DNA from: JBCBST01 sp039819115
Lineage (GTDB): Bacteria > Bacteroidota > Rhodothermia > Balneolales > Balneolaceae
NCBI GenBank assembly: GCA_039819115.1
Contig: JBCBST010000104.1
Coordinates: 1 to 11,593, forward strand
DNA: 11,593 nucleotides
Reading direction: 5' to 3'
Positions 7,005 through 11,593 of the stretch are shown piece by piece. Positions within the stretch are counted from its first letter, which is position 1. Every line of letters begins with the position of its first letter. The notes under the pieces were generated by a model. The model did not search any database, had not been told where the DNA came from, and was given only the letters and a program-made list of their open reading frames with translations. Position numbers and translations under genes: made by a program.

Positions 7005-8228
7005 ATGGAACGAGCAAAAAAAGCATCAGCTAAAAAGAATCAGGATTTTGATCTTGACGATTATTTAAAACAGAAATCTCAGGGCGATGAGACAGGATCT
7101 CAATCGGAAAAACCCAGAGGTTCAAGCCGGAAAAGGGTAGGGTTTCTTTTGATTCTCACCTCTTTAGTCCTGCTATTTGTTATGGACCCGCTGTCGCGCA
7201 TAGAGAATTTTTTCGCGACTGGTGTTACAGAATCTACCGATGAAGTCATCCCGGTTTCTCCATCTACGGTTGCTCCATTAACTCCGGCTGTGGATGAGCC
7301 CCAGGTCGAACCGATTGAGTATTCTGGCTCCCTGCTTGATTACACCGGCATTCTCAAGAGCTTTGATATTACCGACGATATTAGTGTAACGAGTGCTCAA
7401 ACATTGTATCGCGAGGGTGTACCACTGGAGTATATAAAAGGACTGGAAGACTCCGATTTATTCGATGATTTGTCTGGAGCCGGTATCCTGGGTATCTACC
7501 GTGCGGAAGTACCCCTTAGTTATATTAATGCACTCGGTTCTGCTGATCTTTTTGATGAAATGAGTGCTGCGGGCATTATTGGATTGTATAGACAGGGAGT
7601 ACCTGCTGATTACATTCAGCAACTGGGTGAAGCGGATATCTTTGACGAAATGAGTGGAAATGGAATGCTTGCCATGTATAACGCAGATATTCCACCGGAG
7701 TATATTAAGGCATTAGGTGATGCCGATATCTTCGATGAAATGAATGCAAATGGGATGTTGGCCATGTACAAAAATGGTATCCCGGTTGAGTATGTTCGTG
7801 AATTGGGTGAAGCGGATATTTTTGATGAAATGAATGGAAACGGAATGCTGGCGCTGTATAACAAAGAAGTTCCATCCGGGTACATTAAGGCGTTAGGTGA
7901 TGCCGATATCTTCGATGAAATGAATGCAAACGGCATGGTGGCCATGTACAACAAAGGTATTCCCGTTGAGTACATTCAGCAGCTGGGTGAAGCTGATCTT
8001 TTTGATGAGATGAACGGAAACGGCATGGTGGCCTTATATAACGAAGGTGTTCCGTCAGAGTATATAAAAGCAATGGGCGATGCTGATATCTTTGATGAGA
8101 TGAATGCTCAGGGGGCTTTGGCCCTATACCGTGCAGGAGTTCCTGCCAGTTATTACAAGGATTTAGCCATCCGCGATATTGATGATCTTACATTCAGAGA
8201 CGTTCTTTCGCTATACAAAGGAAACTGA
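7005..8228 (+). CDS. Single-pass membrane protein with eight 30-residue repeats facing the periplasm; function unknown
   Basis: I do not recognise a named family for this 407-residue protein. Residues 1-45 are charged and lysine/arginine-rich (cytosolic by the positive-inside rule), 46-62 (VGFLLILTSLVLLFVMD) form one membrane helix, about 70-105 is a proline/threonine/valine-rich linker, and 139-378 hold eight uninterrupted 30-residue repeats. Each has a V/I-P-x-x-Y-I start, a L-G-x-A-D-I/L-F-D-E-M core, a G-M-x-A-x-Y end and a closing G or charged pair, predicting two short helices. Degenerate half-matching copies flank the array (about 110-138 and 379-407) like caps. The spacing of the Y-I and G-V-P elements recalls the GVTPEYI-type repeats of Bacteroidota and Xanthomonadales proteins, but homology is unproven. 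It is strongly acidic. The 72-base gap before it (6933-7004) shows no convincing promoter, terminator or ribosome site, so read-through from the E1 gene is possible. Its stop lies 2 bases from that of the convergent DUF58 gene. Confidence 0.85.
   Translation: MERAKKASAKKNQDFDLDDYLKQKSQGDETGSQSEKPRGSSRKRVGFLLILTSLVLLFVMDPLSRIENFFATGVTESTDEVIPVSPSTVAPLTPAVDEPQVEPIEYSGSLLDYTGILKSFDITDDISVTSAQTLYREGVPLEYIKGLEDSDLFDDLSGAGILGIYRAEVPLSYINALGSADLFDEMSAAGIIGLYRQGVPADYIQQLGEADIFDEMSGNGMLAMYNADIPPEYIKALGDADIFDEMNANGMLAMYKNGIPVEYVRELGEADIFDEMNGNGMLALYNKEVPSGYIKALGDADIFDEMNANGMVAMYNKGIPVEYIQQLGEADLFDEMNGNGMVALYNEGVPSEYIKAMGDADIFDEMNAQGALALYRAGVPASYYKDLAIRDIDDLTFRDVLSLYKGN
7419..8225 (+). repeat. In-frame 90-base tandem repeats (8 full plus 1 degenerate) with a 180-base higher-order period
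   Basis: Repeat units begin at 7419, 7509, 7599, 7689, 7779, 7869, 7959 and 8049, with a degenerate ninth at 8139-8225, and no insertion or deletion between them. Units 4, 6 and 8 share KALGDADIFDEMNA or a near match; units 3, 5 and 7 share LGEAD(I/L)FDEM and NGNG or SGNG. DNA matches are closest at a distance of 180 bases: for example, 7709-7750 and 7889-7930 differ at very few bases. The first two units are the most diverged. This suggests growth by duplication of a two-unit block in the centre and right part of the array. Confidence 0.95.
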
Positions 8229-8238
8229 TTTTAAATCA
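8226..8238. repeat. 13-base inverted repeat holding both convergent stop codons
   Basis: TGATTT-T-AAATCA spans the TGA of the repeat protein (8226-8228) and, on the other strand, the TAA of the DUF58 gene (8231-8233). The arms are 6 bases with a 1-base centre, too tight and AT-rich for a normal terminator hairpin. No other terminator fits between the two genes, so their transcripts probably overlap at the 3' ends. Confidence 0.5.
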
Positions 8239-9559
8239 ATCCCCTTGCTTTAAGCTCGAGGTACTTGTTAATCGCATTTATCGAAAGTTCTTCAGGTGGT
8301 GTCAGAATCGTCTGAATGCCACGCTGATTCAAAGCACGGACGATTTGCTCTTTTTCATAGGCAAACTGTTCTGCTACCGTTTTGGTGTAGATATCCCCCA
8401 CGGTATCAGGTTCAACCCGCAGTAAGCTATTCATTTCCGTGTTTTCAAAAAAAACGGTCACTAATAAGTGATCACGGGCAATGCGCTGCAGGTAGGGCAG
8501 CTGCCGCTCCATAGCCGAGAAGGTCTCAAAATTGGTATACAGCAGGAGTAAGCTTCGTTGGTTGATATGCTGACGAAGAGCGATGAGCAAGCGCTCAAAA
8601 TCCGATTCTAAAAAATTAGTGGTAAGGTTGTATAAGCTTTCTTGTATTCTGCGAATATGTGTGCGCTTTCGTTCTGGTTTCACGACGGTAGACTTGTCGT
8701 TAGAAAAGGTAACCAGTCCCGCCTTGTCTTCTTTTAACAATGCTATGTTTGAGATTACAAGACTTGTGTTAATCGCATAATCGAGCAGGCTGAGTCTGTT
8801 AAACGGGAGTTTCATCACCCGTCCCATATCGATCACATTCAGAATGGGTTGTGATTTTTCATCCTGGTATTGGTTTACCATCATCTGGTTCGACCGGGCG
8901 GTGGCCTTCCAGTTTATAGACCGGATATCATCGCCCCGTACATATTCTTTGATTTGATCAAACTCCATGGTATGTCCGAGTCGTCGAATCTTTTTTAACC
9001 CTACTTCCGTCAGTCTGTTTGTAAAGGCATATAGTTCAAACTTACGCATTTGGATAAAAGAGGGATAAACAGGTACTTCTTCCTCATTTCCAAATTGATA
9101 CCGCCTTTTAACCAATCGTAGCGGGCTTTGTACAAAAACGTTGGTTTGTCCAAACAAGTAGGCTCCCCGTTCTACAGGCCGGAGTGAATAGGTAATGGAT
9201 TTCTGGCTCCCCGGACTCAGTGATGATTTGAGCATGAAATTCCGGATCTGGAATTGATGGGGGATCTCATCAACAATTTCTACCGAGATAGGAACGGTAT
9301 AGGTTGAATGAAGATGGAGCCTGATGTCGTTTTCATCTCCATTAGATAACCGCTTGGGTATGTTACGCACCAACGTACACCCTTGTTGATTCATGAACAA
9401 GATGAGAATATCAATGATGGTAGCAACCAGTAGCAAGAGCGCAAGTATATCCCCAATTGCCCCGAATGCAGGAACAAAATGGCCGATCACATAGCTGATA
9501 ACAACTACCGTTAGAAAAAGGTAGACGTTTCGATCAAGATATAGATGCCGGAAAAACAC
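8231..9559 (-). CDS. DUF58 domain membrane protein of the MoxR operon
   Basis: A 442-residue protein with two hydrophobic N-terminal segments (about residues 12-31 and 34-55), a beta-rich middle part of about 140 residues, and a DUF58 domain. The DUF58 hallmark is clear: EFDQIKEYVRGDDIRSINWK (199-218) followed by ATAR and, after QDEKSQPILN, the vWA-like strand VIDMGRVMKLPF (242-253). That D-x-G-x variant of the metal site is, from memory, common in Bacteroidota. Such proteins are inner-membrane partners of MoxR ATPases; some systems have envelope or cofactor-insertion roles, but the exact job here is unknown. The start is a GTG (9557-9559) immediately after the moxR TAA with zero spacing. The next in-frame Met comes only after the membrane segments, so the GTG is preferred. 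It is the last gene of the visible operon. Confidence 0.9.
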   Translation of the reverse strand: MFFRHLYLDRNVYLFLTVVVISYVIGHFVPAFGAIGDILALLLLVATIIDILILFMNQQGCTLVRNIPKRLSNGDENDIRLHLHSTYTVPISVEIVDEIPHQFQIRNFMLKSSLSPGSQKSITYSLRPVERGAYLFGQTNVFVQSPLRLVKRRYQFGNEEEVPVYPSFIQMRKFELYAFTNRLTEVGLKKIRRLGHTMEFDQIKEYVRGDDIRSINWKATARSNQMMVNQYQDEKSQPILNVIDMGRVMKLPFNRLSLLDYAINTSLVISNIALLKEDKAGLVTFSNDKSTVVKPERKRTHIRRIQESLYNLTTNFLESDFERLLIALRQHINQRSLLLLYTNFETFSAMERQLPYLQRIARDHLLVTVFFENTEMNSLLRVEPDTVGDIYTKTVAEQFAYEKEQIVRALNQRGIQTILTPPEELSINAINKYLELKARGLI

Positions 9560-10576
9560 TTATCGCGGTATTTCTATTTTGTTAGAAAGGGAAGAGAGTA
9601 CCTGGTCTGGTGTTGCTCCCTCCATTTCCCGTTCTGGAGTGAGGGTGATCCGATGCCGTAGCGTTGCGGGTAATATCTCTTTAACATCATCGGGGGTGAT
9701 AAAATCGCGGCCTTTCATAGCTGCCCATGCCTGCGCTGCGCGCATAGTATATACCGATGCTCGTGGGGATGCTCCAATGGAAATACTGCTACTGTTTCGG
9801 GTTTCCTGGATAAGCTCGGCTATGTATCGCATTAAGCTGTTCTCAACGTGAATATTCCGGATAAGCTCACGCTGAGCCAGCAGTTCATCTTTTTGTACCA
9901 CAGGTTTAACCACATCCAGTTCGGCTTGCTGTTTCCGGCCGTAGCTACCCGAAAGAATATGAACTTCTTCGTCAAGAGTGGGGTACCCTACCTCAATTTT
10001 GAATAAGAACCGATCGAGTTGGGCCTCAGGTAACCGATAAGTGCCTTCATGCTCTATTGGATTTTGGGTTGCAACCACAAGAAAAGGAGTATCCATAGGG
10101 TAAGTGGTTCCATCAACCGTGATCTGCTGTTCCTGCATCACTTCAAACAAAGCGGCCTGTGTTTTGGCAGGTGCTCTGTTAATCTCGTCAATCAGAACCA
10201 GGTTAGAAAAAACAGGGCCTTGCTTAAATTCAAAATCGGATGTCTTTGTATTGAATACGCTGGTCCCTGTTATATCAGCAGGCATCAAATCAGGAGTGAA
10301 CTGAACCCTGCTGAAGTCCATATGAAGGGTTTGGGCCAGTAGTCGGGCAGTGAGGGTTTTTGCCACACCCGGAACGCCCTCAATCAGTATGTGACCATCG
10401 GCTAACAAAGCACAGATCATCAAGTCAATCATTTTGTGCTGACCGACAATAATCTGCTGAATCTGATTACGAATAGAATTCACAAGCGTTTGTAATCCAC
10501 TTAAATCTAATCGGGACTCAAAAGGTGGTGGAGTAGGGTCGTTGGACGGAGTAAGGTTATCGGGTGAGTCGCTCAT
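9560..10576 (-). CDS. MoxR-family AAA+ ATPase
   Basis: A 338-residue cytosolic AAA+ ATPase of the MoxR family, thought to act as a chaperone-like remodeller of vWA or DUF58 partners. Motifs in order: Walker A GVPGVAKT (67-74), QFTPDLMPADITG (92-104), Walker B LVLIDEIN (126-133), RAPAKTQAALFEVMQEQQ (134-151), sensor 1 ATQNP (169-173), the arginine-finger region RLPEAQLDRF (181-190) and sensor 2 GASPRAS (268-274). A lid domain ends in DVKEILPATLRHRI. The first 25 residues are a serine/proline-rich disordered extension. Its ATG overlaps the upstream DUF4350 stop by 4 bases (ATGA), which implies translational coupling; no Shine-Dalgarno is obvious. All catalytic motifs are intact, so it should be active. 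The partner is most likely the adjacent DUF58 protein. Confidence 0.95.
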   Translation of the reverse strand: MSDSPDNLTPSNDPTPPPFESRLDLSGLQTLVNSIRNQIQQIIVGQHKMIDLMICALLADGHILIEGVPGVAKTLTARLLAQTLHMDFSRVQFTPDLMPADITGTSVFNTKTSDFEFKQGPVFSNLVLIDEINRAPAKTQAALFEVMQEQQITVDGTTYPMDTPFLVVATQNPIEHEGTYRLPEAQLDRFLFKIEVGYPTLDEEVHILSGSYGRKQQAELDVVKPVVQKDELLAQRELIRNIHVENSLMRYIAELIQETRNSSSISIGASPRASVYTMRAAQAWAAMKGRDFITPDDVKEILPATLRHRITLTPEREMEGATPDQVLSSLSNKIEIPR

Positions 10577-11593
10577 CGTTTAGTCTGGGTATAAAAGTGA
10601 TCGATCTGTTGAGAGATCTGTTTTAGTTCGGTTACCGTTATCTCAGCGCGCTGTTCAGCTTCAGTTAACGAAGAGAACAGGCGGTTTACATCGTCATTGG
10701 GGACGCCCGAACGCTGGGCTATATCCTTTTTCATGTCCGATGAAATATCAGCACTGGTAATAGAAAGGCTCAAATTGGATCTTAAATACGCATAAAAGAA
10801 CTGGGCTTTTTTTTGTAAAAGCTCAGCATGGGAACCTTGCAAGAAGTGAAGCCTTCCTATAGTCCGGGCAAATTCAATGCTGGTATTATTTGGCTCTGGT
10901 AAGATGGGAATGATGCGTTGAACACGCCGCCCATAAAACAAAAGAAATAATACAATGCCAAGAAGGGAGATAAACCATGCCGATTTTAGATTGGGGCTTG
11001 TCAGAATAAATTCCAGGCGGGAGCGGTTTATCCCGTCTTTGTAATAGGCATCCCACAGCGTAGGTTGGTTTTGCAAATAAGAAATAGCATGTGAAGCAAA
11101 CGTGTATTGCTCAACATCCCGCATATAGTAATTGGTAAACGGGAAGGGGGTACTTAATAGAAATATATTTCCTTCACCAAAAGGAATATGTATAAAAACG
11201 GGATTATTTCCATCATCAGTAGCCAACACGGTATAGGATACTTCCGAAGAGTCGCTTTGTACGAAATAAGAACCGGACAGAATTTTAGGGAAAAACCAGC
11301 TTTGATCCGAAAAAGCGGGGTTTGTAAATCGAAATTCCTTTTGCGTGAGTGTTTTAAGATCTGAAGTGGATTGAGGTATGCCAGAAAAACCCGTTGTCAT
11401 CGCAATGCCTAAGGTGTCGGCCAGGAGACCTCCAATTCTACCCACTGCTATAAATAAATCATCTCCGTAATCCACGCGATCTAACAGGATTTCAGTTTCA
11501 AAGGGATCCAGATTGAGTTGGCTATTAATGAATATGAGGTTTTCGGCAGTTTCGGGGATATCATCCCATTCATAAATAGGACTAGAATTCTGC
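10573..11593 (-). CDS. DUF4350 domain membrane protein, N-terminus outside window
   Basis: The frame is open from its stop at 10573 to the right edge, so the protein is longer than the 300 residues after the GTG at 11475. The upstream part reads LIFINSQLNLDPFETEILLD, continuing as RVDYGDDLFIAVGRIGG, which is a normal DUF4350 strand-helix-strand core. This shows the GTG is internal. Other visible parts are the loop GEGNIFLLSTPFPFTNYYM, a membrane helix at about 10930-10980 (AWFISLLGIVLFLLFYG) followed by RRVQR, and a C-terminal cytosolic helical part with EFARTIGRLHFLQG and QKKAQFFYAYLRS. In Bacteroidota this gene commonly precedes moxR and DUF58, as here. An N-terminal membrane anchor probably lies beyond the edge. 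Role: envelope-associated component of the MoxR system, biochemical function unknown. The operon promoter is also outside the window. Confidence 0.88.
   Translation of the reverse strand, partial: QNSSPIYEWDDIPETAENLIFINSQLNLDPFETEILLDRVDYGDDLFIAVGRIGGLLADTLGIAMTTGFSGIPQSTSDLKTLTQKEFRFTNPAFSDQSWFFPKILSGSYFVQSDSSEVSYTVLATDDGNNPVFIHIPFGEGNIFLLSTPFPFTNYYMRDVEQYTFASHAISYLQNQPTLWDAYYKDGINRSRLEFILTSPNLKSAWFISLLGIVLFLLFYGRRVQRIIPILPEPNNTSIEFARTIGRLHFLQGSHAELLQKKAQFFYAYLRSNLSLSITSADISSDMKKDIAQRSGVPNDDVNRLFSSLTEAEQRAEITVTELKQISQQIDHFYTQTKR

Noticed and set aside
7616..7975. 119-residue open frame antisense to the repeat array
   Set aside because: Its repetitive translation is a by-product of the 90-base repeats, and it has no start signal or family features.
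7419..8138. EF-hand-like calcium sites (D-x-D-x-x-D-E in each repeat)
   Set aside because: The 12-residue loop, its central glycine and the final glutamate are not in the correct positions, and the segment looks helical.

Overview
The window looks like chromosomal core-genome DNA from a member of the Bacteroidota/Balneolota lineage. I infer this from four things. The promoter-like elements resemble TTTG-N19-TAnnTTTG. Most genes lack a clear Shine-Dalgarno. There is a single-chain fused 2-oxo acid dehydrogenase E1 of a type I associate with Bacteroidota. The DUF4350-MoxR-DUF58 block has the order usual in that group. Base composition is moderate and even by eye. I see no mobile elements, RNA genes or CRISPR arrays, and no gap between genes exceeds about 125 bases.

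Layout, + strand: the 3' end of a GT4 glycosyltransferase (1-401); a tight two-gene unit (504-2871) with a serine palmitoyltransferase-like alpha-oxoamine synthase and a YghO/bCerS-like acyltransferase; class II fumarase fumC (2994-4385); a fused E1 alpha/beta 2-oxo acid dehydrogenase of 808 residues (4506-6932); and a single-pass membrane protein (7005-8228) whose outer part is eight exact 30-residue repeats with a 60-residue higher-order period. Layout, - strand, converging on the repeat protein with 2 bases between stop codons: a DUF4350 protein (runs off the right edge), a MoxR AAA+ ATPase and a DUF58 protein. These are joined by a 4-base ATGA overlap and a zero-base TAA-GTG junction, so they form one operon read right to left.

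Working together: the first pair could carry out the first two steps of bacterial (dihydro)ceramide synthesis, condensing serine with an acyl thioester and then N-acylating the product. The adjacent glycosyltransferase might act on a lipid, but it is separated by a promoter-like element and the link is weak. Fumarase and the E1 enzyme are central-metabolism genes, each with its own upstream region. The MoxR/DUF58/DUF4350 set belongs to the cell-envelope MoxR systems of unknown precise function. The most distinctive items are the sphingolipid-type gene pair, the 30/60-residue repeat protein, and two near-identical 12-base palindromes 22 bases apart in the fumC-E1 intergenic region.
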